Assembly (NCBI GenBank): GCA_021323945.1
Contig: JAJPKA010000006.1
Location: forward strand, 52,391-116,390
Source of the DNA: Pseudomonadota bacterium
GTDB lineage: Bacteria > Desulfobacterota > Binatia > Binatales > Binataceae
Length of the DNA: 64,000 nt
Reading direction: 5' to 3'
Shown here one piece after another: positions 19,786 through 29,091 of this stretch. The notes beneath the pieces were generated by a model that saw only the letters and a list, made by a program, of their open reading frames with translations, was not told the origin of the DNA and did no database searches. The first letter of the stretch is position 1; each line of letters opens with the position of its first letter. Both the position numbers and the translations under genes were made by a program.

Positions 19786-19820
19786 ATGGTCCTCCGCTTC
19801 GGAGTACCCCATGCCGGGGT

Positions 19821-19864
19821 GGGTCAATTTTCAATCGGCGACCCTGGGTCAGTTTTGCATCGGC
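19821..19864 (-). repeat. Right terminal repeats of the IS21 element
   Basis: Inner repeat 19821-19839 and outer repeat 19846-19864, each GCC...TGACCC when read inward on the minus strand, mirror the left-end pair. Confidence 0.8.
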
Positions 19865-20256
19865 GGCAACACCGCTGAGGCGGGGCCCAATCCGCCCGTT
19901 GAGGCGACATGACGGAAATGACGGATAGTATTCCGCTCGTGAAATCGGGGCGATTTCAGCGAATAGCGGATAGCATCGGGACTAAAGCCTAAACTCTCGC
20001 AGATATTCTCGAACGAGAAAGGGCTGTTGGTGCTGCGACTGCGAATCCAGTTGTCAACTTCATTGAATTCGGCGCGCTTGCGATGGCCTTTGGCGTTACG
20101 GGTTTTTACGTAGGTATCGAGCGCATCTACCAGGACGGCGAACATCAGTGCTCGCTCGCCATCGAGTACATTGTGGGTCCGCATGGCATAGAATTCGAAG
20201 CGGAGCACAGGATCGTCGTCTAGGTTCTCGAGAATCTTTTCGTGACTGGAATTCAT
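19849..20256 (-). CDS. Unknown protein, paralogue of 1124-1702, 3' end replaced by the IS21 end
   Basis: The 135-aa protein has the same ordered blocks as the isc-operon gene at 1124: FYAMR, VLDGERALMFAVLVDALDTYVK, NEVDNWI, and FSFENICESLGFSPDAIRYSL. The last block looks like a helix-turn-helix. Function is unknown. The final codons (VLPPMQN and stop) come from the right terminus of the IS21 element. If the element and one CCGC copy are removed, the frame closes after ...GPASAA with a TAA at 17593-17595, so insertion changed only the last residues. The ATG follows AAGAGG. Transcription would run on into istA. Confidence 0.72.
   Translation of the reverse strand: MNSSHEKILENLDDDPVLRFEFYAMRTHNVLDGERALMFAVLVDALDTYVKTRNAKGHRKRAEFNEVDNWIRSRSTNSPFSFENICESLGFSPDAIRYSLKSPRFHERNTIRHFRHVASTGGLGPASAVLPPMQN
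19872..19875. repeat. Right 4-bp target-site duplication of the IS21 element
   Basis: CCGC adjacent to the right terminus, identical to 17598-17601. Confidence 0.75.
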
Positions 20257-20753
20257 CGCATACCTCTTGAATCGAAAGCTTAAGACACTGGCCTCGAGCT
20301 TACATCGCGCTCATGTTGGGTGAGCTCGAAACAAGTCGACCCCTGCCTCTCTGCAAAACCCTGTTCAGACAAGCGCGACCGAGTTGCTCGGGATCCGCAG
20401 GTGTTTGTTTCCTCCTAAGCGCAATGCACGTGCCACCACTTAGCGGTTGCTTTCTAGTTGCTTTAAACGGCCAATGTTAACCTTAAATGCGCTTAAGCTA
20501 GTCCAAGGCGGGAGTTCTAGCCAAAGCGTACGACTGCACATGTAAAAGTTGCGCTTGGCTGATAACCCCGTCACCCATGTCTTGTGGCGAAGGCAAATTT
20601 GTCGGGCCTTAGGAGACCTCCGACGCCCGCACAGACTGAACCGAGTCACATGAACGATGGCGAAGAGTCGCAACACAACGAGCGCGGCGCCGCAGGCGTC
20701 GTCCCGGATGGTGTGTGGCATAATTCAATCAGCTTCATGCGCGGGTGGAGGAG
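20257..20753. other. Intergenic stretch of about 500 bp without recognised gene
   Basis: The region between the IS-disrupted paralogue and the small membrane protein holds no frame with recognisable content and no RNA gene that I can identify. It should contain divergent promoters for both neighbours. Confidence 0.4.
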
Positions 20754-20990
20754 ATGCGATTTTTTTCTGACCTTCTGGTCTTCTTTGGCGGAATTTTGTT
20801 GACCTTTGGCACCGATCTGGTAGTCGAAACCGCGGGGCAAAACCTGGCGAGTGTTGGCGGCCTGCTCGGCGTAATAGCTTCCTTACTCGGTACCGCACTG
20901 CTCGTAACCGGCCTGCTAAACCACTATCGGTTGTCCCGAGAGCAGGGCCTTTCCGGTGCGCACAACCGACGCGACGTGTCGCGCCAGTAG
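20754..20990 (+). CDS. Small two-helix membrane protein
   Basis: This 78-aa protein has two hydrophobic segments (about residues 4-24 and 32-56) and a polar, basic C-terminal tail. It belongs to no family I recognise. The ATG at 20754 follows GGTGGAGGAG very closely; a GTG three codons upstream is an alternative. It is followed convergently by the aminotransferase gene with a 29-bp gap. Confidence 0.5.
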   Translation: MRFFSDLLVFFGGILLTFGTDLVVETAGQNLASVGGLLGVIASLLGTALLVTGLLNHYRLSREQGLSGAHNRRDVSRQ

Positions 20991-21019
20991 TTTATGTTGA
21001 AAGCTGGGGAGACGTGCAG

Positions 21020-22351
21020 CTAAGCGAGGCACCGCTCCATGATTTGAAAGGCCTCGGCCAATTCTTCCTCAGTCAAGATTCCGGCAGGTAGGAACAGCCT
21101 CACACAAGTCGGTTGGTGACCGCCAAAGTAAAGTATCAGACCTGAGTCGAAGCAGCGCTTGATGAACTCGCGAGTACGATTGATAGAGCCATCGCCAACA
21201 CGAAAAGCGATCATCGCACCAACCCCGTCCACCTCGGAGACGGCACCAGGCCTTGAGCGAGACAATCGCTCCAGATGGTCACGAGTAAGTCTTTCCAGCT
21301 GAGACTCACGCCCTTGCGGCCCTAGTATGTTCTCGGTTGTAAGTTTTTCAATAATACGCCTTGCGACGGCCATTGGAACCGTAGCCCCCGAATAGGTCCC
21401 CGAGATCAGGGCCGGGTCCGGGGCAAATTCCTTTCGAAACAGGACCGCACTGCCGTGAAAGACCTTGCCGATCGTGATAACGTCTGCATACTCTGCCAGG
21501 CCAAGGAGCGTTGTTGCAAATAGCTCAGTCACGCGCGCAAAAGTCTGAATCTCATCAATCCATATGGGAATTCCGGCGGCACGACATTCCTCGAACAGCG
21601 GCACGAAGAATTCGCGAGGAGCTGTTACGAACCCCGCCTCTCCTTGAACCAATTCCACAACCATCGCGGCAGTCTGGTCACCGGTGTGCGCGATCGTTTG
21701 ACGCAGCGTTCTCAATGCCGTTGCGGAAGAGTCCGGGTCGTGGCGGTTGTAAAAAGGTATATAGGTTACCGGGAAGGTGCGCGGCTGCCCAATCCGGTAG
21801 TCGGGCCGATCGGTAATTTCGGCCATCGCACTGGTCCGCCCGTGGAAACATCCCCGAAACGCGATGATTCCCGGCCGCCCATCGCGTTTCTGGCGAACAA
21901 GCTTCAGAGCGTTCTCATTGGCATCGGCACCCGATAGCGAAAGCCAACAATGAGCCATTCCGGCTGGGGCATGCGCCATTAGCGTTTTCATCAGCAGGTT
22001 ATATTCGCGGTTGAAAATGAGATTTCCCTGCATGACCAGGTCAGACGCCGCGGCGCGAAGCGCTGTGGCGATCAGATCGAGATTGCCGTGGCCAAAGAGA
22101 TGAACGCCGATGCCAAGTGCCAAATCGAGCACCCAACGGCCATCAGCCAGCATCGCCCGCGCACCGCGGCCGATGCCCGAACCCAAATACGGATAGAATG
22201 CCGGGCGGCCTCGCAAACCGGCCAGCTCAGCCAGTTCCTCATGCATCGCCGCTGGAGAAAGAGGAGGCTTAGGAGCGTTCGTGGCTTCCGTGATGGCCTC
22301 GAGCAACAGCCGAAGCCCCTGCTCGAACTTCGGACCGTAGAAAACCATCAA
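21020..22351 (-). CDS. Class III PLP aminotransferase
   Basis: A 443-aa fold-type I aminotransferase of class III, the group of acetylornithine, GABA and beta-amino acid transaminases. Visible marks are LDLALGIGVHLFGHGN, SGADANENALKLVRQ, AFRGCFHGRTSAMAEI, the PLP-binding IWIDEIQTFAR and the lysine in VITIGKVFHGSA. The C-terminus shows LILYFGGHQPTCVRLFLPAGILTEEEL. The substrate cannot be set from sequence. It lies 25 bp downstream of spoVR on the same strand, so it may be transcribed with the PrkA/YeaH/SpoVR group. Confidence 0.86.
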   Translation of the reverse strand: MMVFYGPKFEQGLRLLLEAITEATNAPKPPLSPAAMHEELAELAGLRGRPAFYPYLGSGIGRGARAMLADGRWVLDLALGIGVHLFGHGNLDLIATALRAAASDLVMQGNLIFNREYNLLMKTLMAHAPAGMAHCWLSLSGADANENALKLVRQKRDGRPGIIAFRGCFHGRTSAMAEITDRPDYRIGQPRTFPVTYIPFYNRHDPDSSATALRTLRQTIAHTGDQTAAMVVELVQGEAGFVTAPREFFVPLFEECRAAGIPIWIDEIQTFARVTELFATTLLGLAEYADVITIGKVFHGSAVLFRKEFAPDPALISGTYSGATVPMAVARRIIEKLTTENILGPQGRESQLERLTRDHLERLSRSRPGAVSEVDGVGAMIAFRVGDGSINRTREFIKRCFDSGLILYFGGHQPTCVRLFLPAGILTEEELAEAFQIMERCLA

Positions 22352-22376
22352 ATTACCGCACGCGGTTGAGTGCGGC

Positions 22377-23810
22377 CTACTTTAGCGCACGCATCGAGAA
22401 GCCACGCTCGTTATAACAGAGTAGCGAGCGTTTACCCTGCAGTGTGGTCTCCAGCACGCATTCGCGGCCCCACAACCGATAGACGAAAGCCAGACTCTTC
22501 TCGGCATATTCCAAAAGCAGGTCACGCCCGTCGTGGTAATGCTTGAGGTACAAAGTCCGGTTGTGGCCAAAGTCGGCATCCTCGACTTTGATGACAGGAA
22601 TCGAGCCCGTGCCAACGTTTTTTATCAGAGTCTCTTTGACTTGTTTCCAGCCTTCCTCATCAGAGACCTTGTCGATTACCAGTTCATCACCGCGCGCCTC
22701 GTACTGAAACAGGTCCATCTCGCGCATCAATTCTTCAGTCAAATAGCGCCGCAGAAAAGAAGTGTCACGTTCGACCTCGCGCACTTCAAACAGCTTCTCG
22801 GTTCCGCTTTTGTCTGGCTTCCCGTATTTTTCGATTTCTTCGGGGGTCGGTTCAGTGTAACGCCGATAGATGTCCTCCCAAATTTTGAAGCCGAGATGAT
22901 ACGGGTTGATAGAGCCGGGAATCGGCCGCAGCACTTGATTGTGACGCACGATGAACTCGAGATGGAGCCCCTGGTCCAGCTCGAGCGCCTCGAGGATCTT
23001 CTTGTGCCAGTAGCTGGCCCAACCCTCGTTCATGATCTTGGTCTCCATCATGGGCAGAAAAAATTTCGTCTCTTCGTCCACGATGGTGAGCAGATCCTTT
23101 TCCCACTCTGCCAGGAATGGATTGTGGTCACGAATGAAAAGCAGCACATCCTCGTCGGGCTCAAGCGGGACTTTGCGCGTTTCGGGCTCTTTGAATTCGG
23201 GACGACCGTGCAGACGCTGGAACGGATCAGGCCGAGGTTGAGCGGCTTCGATTGCCCGTTCCACCTGCTCCTCACGGCTCAGCTTACGAATTGCAAGATT
23301 GCGCCGGCACTGCCATGAGAGGGCATGGGCTGCATCTAGAATCCGCTCAACCTTCTCCAGACCGATTGACGGATCCTCGATGTAGCGCCGCACGCGCATC
23401 GCATGCGCCTTGAACACTTCGATCGTGAGCTCAGGTCGCGTCGCTGTTTTGAAGGTAAAATTGTTCTTGAAGAAGTCATTATGGCCATACACGTGGGCCA
23501 TTGTCAGGATTTGCAGTAACAGCGTGTTGTCCCGCATGAGATAGGCGATCGCCGGATTGGAATTGATCACCATCTCATAGGGCAAGCCGTTGACCCCGTA
23601 ATCGTACAAAGTCTTGAGCTTTTCGTAAGCTTTGCCAAAAGACCAGTGCGGGTAGTGAGACGGCATGCCTGAATAGGCCATGTACCCCAGCATGCCGTTG
23701 TGATCACAAATCTCAAACTCCTGCGGAAACCAGTCGAGACCGAATTCCGCCGCTTTCTCGCGGATTCGCCGGTCCCATTCGACCAGCTCGCTGATCTCAT
23801 AATTAGCCAT
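22377..23810 (-). CDS. SpoVR-family protein
   Basis: The 477-aa protein is a full-length SpoVR/YcgB homologue: WDRRIREKAAEFGLDWFPQEFEICDHNGMLGYMAYSGMPSHYPHW near the N-terminus (given in part), then EDVLLFIRDHNPFLAEWEKDLLTIVDEE, MNEGWASYWHKKILEAL and NPYHLGFKIWEDI. The molecular function is unknown; in Bacillus it affects the spore cortex and in non-sporing bacteria it travels with prkA and yeaH in a stress or stationary-phase unit. Here it follows the yeaH homologue by 45 bp. Confidence 0.93.
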   Translation of the reverse strand: MANYEISELVEWDRRIREKAAEFGLDWFPQEFEICDHNGMLGYMAYSGMPSHYPHWSFGKAYEKLKTLYDYGVNGLPYEMVINSNPAIAYLMRDNTLLLQILTMAHVYGHNDFFKNNFTFKTATRPELTIEVFKAHAMRVRRYIEDPSIGLEKVERILDAAHALSWQCRRNLAIRKLSREEQVERAIEAAQPRPDPFQRLHGRPEFKEPETRKVPLEPDEDVLLFIRDHNPFLAEWEKDLLTIVDEETKFFLPMMETKIMNEGWASYWHKKILEALELDQGLHLEFIVRHNQVLRPIPGSINPYHLGFKIWEDIYRRYTEPTPEEIEKYGKPDKSGTEKLFEVREVERDTSFLRRYLTEELMREMDLFQYEARGDELVIDKVSDEEGWKQVKETLIKNVGTGSIPVIKVEDADFGHNRTLYLKHYHDGRDLLLEYAEKSLAFVYRLWGRECVLETTLQGKRSLLCYNERGFSMRALK

Positions 23811-23855
23811 TTTGCCGGTCCAAATCCGCCAGTAGATGGATAGTGATGAAGCAGT

Positions 23856-25139
23856 TTATTCCTTAACTCGATCTTTGGACAAAAAGGCCTTGAAGGATGG
23901 CCAGATGTCCTCCTTGCGTTCGATCAACACCGCCTGGAAGTTAGGCTCGTCGAGCCGTCGGAAAACATTGAGCATCGAGGATTCGTAGTAGCGCGAACCT
24001 AGCGGCTTGATCTCGCCGTAACCAAACAAATTGCAAACCTGGGCTAGCTCTTTGGCAGTCCTCAATGCTGCGGGATTGTCGGAGTCGAAATTGTCACCAT
24101 CGGAGCAATGAAATGCATAGATATTCCACAACGAGGGATGATAACGCTCTTGGATTATATCCAGCGCTTTTTGATATCCGGACGAGATGAACGTCCCACC
24201 CGACTCGCCCTTATGAAAAAATTCTTCCTCGGTGACCTCCCGGGCTTCGGTATGATGACCGATGAAGACAATCTCAACATTGCGATACCGGGTCGAAATA
24301 AATTGATAGAGCAGGAAGAAGAAACTTCGCGCCAAATACTTCTTCATCGTGTCCATGGATCCGGAAGTATCCATGATACAGATGACCACAGCATTGGAAT
24401 CTTCGCGAGTGTCGGCTTCCAGGTGCTTGTAGCGCAAATCATCCTGATGGAAGGGGAAGCGCCGCTTGACTCGCCCGGGCGGTATCGGCGACATGCCTGG
24501 CGTGCCTTCACCTTCCTGACCTTCGTCCGGTCTCTGCTCGACCGGTTCAACTTGGGCTAGATCCTGCTTGCGCCCTGTGGCCAACGCCCGCATCACTCGC
24601 TGGCGAGCGGTTCGGCGCTTGTCTAGGCGGACACGAATGCCGACGTGACGATACCCTTTTCGCTTGGCGGAGCGCTCGGAAGGGATTTCACGTAAGGCGC
24701 GACGCTCGAGGTTGGGAAGTTCGAGATCTTCAAACATGATCTCGATTAACTCCTCGAGCGAGACGTCGGTTTCATAGTAATCGACCCCGGGTCGGTCTCC
24801 CGCGCGTCCGTCACCTTTACCCTGAGCCGCTCGACCGGTTTTACCAATGACTTGGCCGGGCCTGGCATCACCGTCCCCTTGGCCCACGCCCGGGGCATTT
24901 TCGCCATAAACGAAACGATATTCCTTGATCCCACGAAGCGGGACCTTAATTACCTTGTCCTTATTTTTACCGATGATCGATTCTTCCGCGATGATGTCGG
25001 CGATATTCTCTCGAATAGACTCGCGCACCTTCTCGCGGTGGCGTAGACGGTCGCCAGCGGAGCGGTCCGACCGCTCAGCGTCAGAGGGCCGATATTCCCG
25101 GAAAATAGTCTCGTGAGTCATGATACCTACCCGGTTCAA
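23856..25139 (-). CDS. yeaH: YeaH/YhbH family protein (DUF444) with VWA domain
   Basis: The 427-aa protein has a basic, Arg-rich N-terminal half and a C-terminal von Willebrand A fold with the MIDAS start VICIMDTSGSMDTMKK and the later GTFISSGYQKALDII. It is always found with PrkA and SpoVR; a partner or effector role for the PrkA kinase is inferred in the literature but the activity is unknown. Marks such as ETDVSLEELIEIMFEDLELPNLE and the HRRTARQRVMRAL-like basic patch fit the family. It sits between prkA (250-bp gap with possible separate promoter) and spoVR. Confidence 0.92.
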   Translation of the reverse strand: MNRVGIMTHETIFREYRPSDAERSDRSAGDRLRHREKVRESIRENIADIIAEESIIGKNKDKVIKVPLRGIKEYRFVYGENAPGVGQGDGDARPGQVIGKTGRAAQGKGDGRAGDRPGVDYYETDVSLEELIEIMFEDLELPNLERRALREIPSERSAKRKGYRHVGIRVRLDKRRTARQRVMRALATGRKQDLAQVEPVEQRPDEGQEGEGTPGMSPIPPGRVKRRFPFHQDDLRYKHLEADTREDSNAVVICIMDTSGSMDTMKKYLARSFFFLLYQFISTRYRNVEIVFIGHHTEAREVTEEEFFHKGESGGTFISSGYQKALDIIQERYHPSLWNIYAFHCSDGDNFDSDNPAALRTAKELAQVCNLFGYGEIKPLGSRYYESSMLNVFRRLDEPNFQAVLIERKEDIWPSFKAFLSKDRVKE

Positions 25140-25389
25140 AGCCCATTATACTCGTTGCGCAAGCTCCATACGCACCGCTCGATTGCGCTGACGTGCGGGC
25201 CGCTAGCTCGTTGGAAATCCGGTTTCGGATACTTTAGTCAATCGTGGGGTACCAGGTTCGCAGAGTCGGTCGGGAAATGTAATTATGGTCGCTTTGCCCC
25301 TGCCTGAGAAGACCGACCAAGCATGGCGCCACGAGTCCAAGGGAACGTCGGCTTGCGTCTAATGCTTTGGCGCCGCTTTTATGATTGTA

Positions 25390-27324
25390 TCAGTCCTTCC
25401 ATAAATTGTTAGCGGCATACTTCAACACCACATCGACACATGACTCGCAATAGCCATTTTCGAGCAGGTTTTTGACCATAGCGTTGTATTTTTCGCTTTG
25501 TTCTTCGTCGCGAGTTCGCGCTTTAGTAATGATGCGCGAGATGTCACGCACCGAGGTCATTAGCTTCTTCTCGATGGCTTCCTTGAGCGGCTCATAGCTG
25601 CGATAGCTAATTTTCTCACCGCGCCGAGAAGTCGCCCAGAGATAGGCGATTACCTCCTGACGAAAACCGTCGGCAGCTGAACCGATGATGGCGATCTGTT
25701 CTTCTATGGACTTGAGAAAGCCCTCGTCTGGCGGCAATTCCTCCTTGGTGTTGCGGTCACGCACCTTGGTCTTGTTCACGTAAGCTTCGGCATGATCGAG
25801 GTAGTTCTGAAAGAGCGACTCCGCCTGTTCCTGATAGGAGTAAACGAAGGCTCGCGTTATCTCCTTTTCGAGGATGTCGAGGTACTCCTTGTGTAGGGTG
25901 TCCTGGAGGAATTCCAGATATTGCTTGCGAGTATCGTCAGGGAGATCCGCTTCCTTGCTCATCGAGATAAGCGCCTCACGGACATTAATGGGATTGATGC
26001 AATTGCCCGAGACGTTGTCCGAGAGGGCGTTGTCGAGCGCCTTCATGATGAAGCGCGTCGAAATCCCGCTCATTCCCTCGCGCTTGGCGTCTTCTTTAAG
26101 CTCCTGTACGTCGATTTTTTTCGTCCGACCCTTCTCGACTACTTCCTCTCCATTGTAGAGCCGCAATTTCGTCATCAGATCACACTTCGAAGTCGGCTCA
26201 AGGCGAGACAGAATGGCGAACATCGAGGCTAGTTCCAAGGTGTGAGGAGCGACATGTGCCCGAAAGTCAGAGTTACGTATGATCTTCTGGTAAATCTTTA
26301 CCTCTTCAGAAAGTCGAAGATTGTAAGGCACCTTGACCACGACGATTCTGTCCAGGATGGCCTCGTTGGTGTGGTCAGCTTTGAATTTCTGCCACTCGGC
26401 TTCATTGGAATGAGCAACTATGCAAGTGTCTACGTAAACCATGCCATGGCGGCCCGGGGCGGGTATGACCTTCTCCTGAGTGGCCGTAATCATTGCGTGC
26501 AGGTATTCGGTCTCGTTCTTGAAGACTTCGATAAACTCGACCAGGCCACGATTACCAACGTTAAGAGCGCCGTTTAACTCGAGGACACGAGGGTCACCCT
26601 CGGAATATTGGTCAAGTTTTGAGATGTCTTCGGAACCAATCAGCACCGAGGTGTCCTGATTGTTAGGGTCGACGGGTGGTACAACACCTATGCCGATGCG
26701 GTTGCGCTTGGAGAAGTTTCTGGTTTCGACGGGGACTTCCTCATAGCGCAGGCCGTAGACTTCTTTAAGTCGGTAGCGGCAAACCGGACATAAGTCACCT
26801 TCAATGTGGACGCCCAGCATCTTTTCGAATTCGCGCCGCAAATGACGCGGGATGAGATGCAGCGGTTCCTCGTGCATCGGGCAGCCCTCTATTGCGTAGA
26901 AGGGCTCGAGTTGTTCCAAGCCACGCTGAATACGTTCGACCAGCGAGCTCTTCCCTGAACCAACCGGACCCATCAGGTATAATACCTGGCGGCTCTCCTC
27001 ACCCTTGAGCGAAGCAGAATGAAAATAGCGGACGATCTGAGCGATCGTCCGTTCGATGCCAAAAAATTCGTCGGCAAAAAAGTTATAGACCTTGATCGGC
27101 TCGTCTTTGTACAGCCGCTTGGTGCGTGGGTCATCAGTGTCATGGATGCTGCGCAGCCCGCTGGAGATGATCATGTCGTAAATCCGGGCGTGCGCCATCT
27201 TCGTAATCGTCGGGTCCTTCTTGACCAGTTCGAGATAATCGAGCAGCGTCCCGCGCCACTGTTTAGCCTCGCGGGCTGCGCGGTCCGCTTTGATTACTTG
27301 CTCAAACGTACTCAACTCGGCCAT
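25390..27324 (-). CDS. prkA: PrkA serine protein kinase / AAA protein (YeaG-like)
   Basis: PrkA/YeaG is an AAA-type ATPase fused to a PrkA C-terminal domain; kinase and, in Bacillus, protease activity have been described. Walker A is GPVGSGKS at residues 119-126, followed by the CPMHEEPLHLIPRHLRREFEK segment in part and a CPVC pair. The C-terminal part includes GISTRFIMKALDNALS and NINVREAL-type helices. Length 644 aa equals the family norm. The ATG follows AAGGAG at ideal spacing. It leads the prkA-yeaH-spoVR module; a promoter and repeated TTGAGG motifs lie upstream. Confidence 0.94.
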   Translation of the reverse strand: MAELSTFEQVIKADRAAREAKQWRGTLLDYLELVKKDPTITKMAHARIYDMIISSGLRSIHDTDDPRTKRLYKDEPIKVYNFFADEFFGIERTIAQIVRYFHSASLKGEESRQVLYLMGPVGSGKSSLVERIQRGLEQLEPFYAIEGCPMHEEPLHLIPRHLRREFEKMLGVHIEGDLCPVCRYRLKEVYGLRYEEVPVETRNFSKRNRIGIGVVPPVDPNNQDTSVLIGSEDISKLDQYSEGDPRVLELNGALNVGNRGLVEFIEVFKNETEYLHAMITATQEKVIPAPGRHGMVYVDTCIVAHSNEAEWQKFKADHTNEAILDRIVVVKVPYNLRLSEEVKIYQKIIRNSDFRAHVAPHTLELASMFAILSRLEPTSKCDLMTKLRLYNGEEVVEKGRTKKIDVQELKEDAKREGMSGISTRFIMKALDNALSDNVSGNCINPINVREALISMSKEADLPDDTRKQYLEFLQDTLHKEYLDILEKEITRAFVYSYQEQAESLFQNYLDHAEAYVNKTKVRDRNTKEELPPDEGFLKSIEEQIAIIGSAADGFRQEVIAYLWATSRRGEKISYRSYEPLKEAIEKKLMTSVRDISRIITKARTRDEEQSEKYNAMVKNLLENGYCESCVDVVLKYAANNLWKD

Positions 27325-27425
27325 CAGCTAACTCCTTGGTTAGACAAGCCTGTTTCACCTTATGTGAACTTGGGAGAGGAATCCGGGTGGACGGGCGTGC
27401 TATGCTTTAAGCGCATCCCCGACGG

Positions 27426-27455
27426 AGTATAACGCGTTTTTCCTCAACAAAGCAA
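27426..27455 (-). promoter_or_regulatory. Candidate promoter of prkA
   Basis: On the minus strand TTGCTT (plus 27450-27455) and TATACT (plus 27426-27431) are separated by 18 bases. The -10 box fits well (5/6), the -35 poorly (3/6), which would suit an activated or stress-sigma promoter. Confidence 0.4.
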
Positions 27456-27474
27456 CTTCTTTCCTCAATTGAGG
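27439..27474 (-). promoter_or_regulatory. Direct repeats and palindrome upstream of prkA
   Basis: TTGAGGAAA occurs twice on the minus strand (plus coordinates 27439-27447 and 27460-27468), exactly 21 bp apart, and the distal copy is part of the perfect 12-bp palindrome CCTCAATTGAGG at 27463-27474. Same-face spacing around the -35 region is what a dimeric regulator would need. Confidence 0.4.
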
Positions 27475-27545
27475 CGCAACGGTGCCTCAGCACGCGACAT
27501 GAGTGTAGGACTGCAAATCAGTCGCGACCATTTCTAGATACCTGT

Positions 27546-28424
27546 TCACTGATCCGGTCCCGGCGCCGCCGGCACAGATTCGGCGACGACCAGCTTCCCA
27601 TTATCATTCACGATCCGTGCCGCATAAGCCCAGGGATCGTGGGCAAACGATATCCACCATTGTCCCGTCACAGCTCGGCCCAAGTAACGGGCCTTTTGAT
27701 CCATCGTGCGCAGCGGATCAAGATCATAGGCTTGATTCCATGGCCCGCGCATATGCGAAGCCGTAGGCACGATATCTGCCAAGTGCATGAACGTTTGCCC
27801 TAGAGAGTTCACTTGCACTACCTGGTGACGTTCGGTATGACCGCCGGTGACGATCGCGGTCAGGCCAGGCAGCACCTCCACATCACCATCAATCAGCTCC
27901 AACATCGCGGCAACCGGTGCCAGGCATTCCCGAACGTGTCGATAAGCAGCACGCAGTCGTTCATTGGTCGAATTCTGTGCGACCTCAAACTCACCTTTTT
28001 GTAAAAAAATCCGGGCCCTGGGAAATGCGCTAACCAGCTCGCCCGTAGGTTGGCGCCGCACGAGACCGCCACAATGATCGAAGTGGAGGTGCGATAGCAC
28101 CAAGTGGGTTATGTCTCCGGCCTCCATGCCGAGCTGCTGAAGACAGGTGATTAGGTACCCATCGCCATGGTCGAAGATTTTGCGTTCCACGTCCTTCAGA
28201 CGGTTACCAATTCCGGTGTCCACCAGAATTGCGTCATTGTTTTTCAGAATCAGAGGGCAAATCAGATTGAGCCTAATGCGGTTCTTGTCATCCGGTTGAT
28301 GTTCGCGTTGCCAGAGTTCACGCGGCACTACCCCAAACATGCATCCACCATCATTGCGCCAGATCCCGTCGCTTAGAAATACGACGGTAAATTCACCCAC
28401 TTGGATCCTTGCTGGTTGCGCCAT
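27546..28424 (-). CDS. MBL-fold metallo-hydrolase
   Basis: The 292-aa protein has the metallo-beta-lactamase fold with the two-metal motif HLHFDH at residues 112-117 (LSHLHFDHCGGL), later GGHTERHQVV for the third His, and an aspartate in DIVPTASH. The overall layout (N-terminal FLSDGIWRNDGGCMFG and VDTGIGNR) resembles quorum-quenching lactonase/N-acyl homoserine lactonase-like and related soluble hydrolases, but the substrate cannot be assigned. It is a single minus-strand gene between prkA and a small membrane protein gene. Confidence 0.85.
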   Translation of the reverse strand: MAQPARIQVGEFTVVFLSDGIWRNDGGCMFGVVPRELWQREHQPDDKNRIRLNLICPLILKNNDAILVDTGIGNRLKDVERKIFDHGDGYLITCLQQLGMEAGDITHLVLSHLHFDHCGGLVRRQPTGELVSAFPRARIFLQKGEFEVAQNSTNERLRAAYRHVRECLAPVAAMLELIDGDVEVLPGLTAIVTGGHTERHQVVQVNSLGQTFMHLADIVPTASHMRGPWNQAYDLDPLRTMDQKARYLGRAVTGQWWISFAHDPWAYAARIVNDNGKLVVAESVPAAPGPDQ

Positions 28425-28492
28425 CCGCCCGTGCTCCAGCAGCTCATCGACTTAATTTGCGAGCGATCGCTAAAGATCAATCCTTTGCTTAT

Positions 28493-28960
28493 TCAGCTTC
28501 CTGAGAGCCACAAACCCAACCCCAAGGCAACTATTCCAGCGCCGACGATAACTCCATAGGCTGCGACGATGGGGCGCAGATTAGCCACCTGGGGCGAGTT
28601 GGCCGCCCGGTTGCTACTGGCCGGTCTCAGTCTCCTGACCGCCCTTAAACTTATACCCAACGCGAGGCTCATCAACCCGAGCAGACCAATTTTCGCTAGA
28701 ACGATAGCAACGAACTGCGCTGATAGGTGGCCATACTGCCTAAAGACGAAGAACAGATTAGCTACTCCCGTAAGCGGGATCGCCAACGCCAAAAGCACAC
28801 AAACCCGATTGATTTGTGCCACAACACTGATGTCAAACGCAGATGAGTCACTGAATCGACCGCTTGATATTGCGGCAGCCAGAACAAAGGTCGCACAAAG
28901 GCCTACCCAGAGAACTCCGGATAGCACGTGCATCCAGAGAATCGCGCTCCGGAGGATCAT
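28493..28960 (-). CDS. Four-helix integral membrane protein, CopD-like
   Basis: The 155-aa protein has four hydrophobic segments (near 3-27, 48-70, 80-105 and 128-152). The first helix MHVLSGVLWVGLCATFV resembles the HVLSGVLWVG helix of CopD/YvlB-type and heme-linked membrane proteins, where the His may contact heme or metal. Beyond that no function can be given. It lies 68 bp upstream of the MBL-fold gene on the same strand. Confidence 0.6.
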   Translation of the reverse strand: MILRSAILWMHVLSGVLWVGLCATFVLAAAISSGRFSDSSAFDISVVAQINRVCVLLALAIPLTGVANLFFVFRQYGHLSAQFVAIVLAKIGLLGLMSLALGISLRAVRRLRPASSNRAANSPQVANLRPIVAAYGVIVGAGIVALGLGLWLSGS

Positions 28961-29091
28961 GCAGGGGCCACACCTGAAAGAAAGTCGTAGGCAACAGAAC
29001 CCCAGGAGATGAAGAATGCATGGGTGGCTGCTGGCTGAAGCCGCTTCCCGAAAACGTTTGAATTCAAGGTGGAAGCTCGTTTTGAGGCAGT

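Noticed and set aside
20440..20721. Minus-strand 93-codon frame before the small membrane protein
   Set aside because: Composition rich in Arg, Cys and Trp, no homology that I can see and no ribosome site.
22533..23318. Plus-strand frame of 261 codons opposite spoVR
   Set aside because: Mirror frame of a strongly conserved gene.
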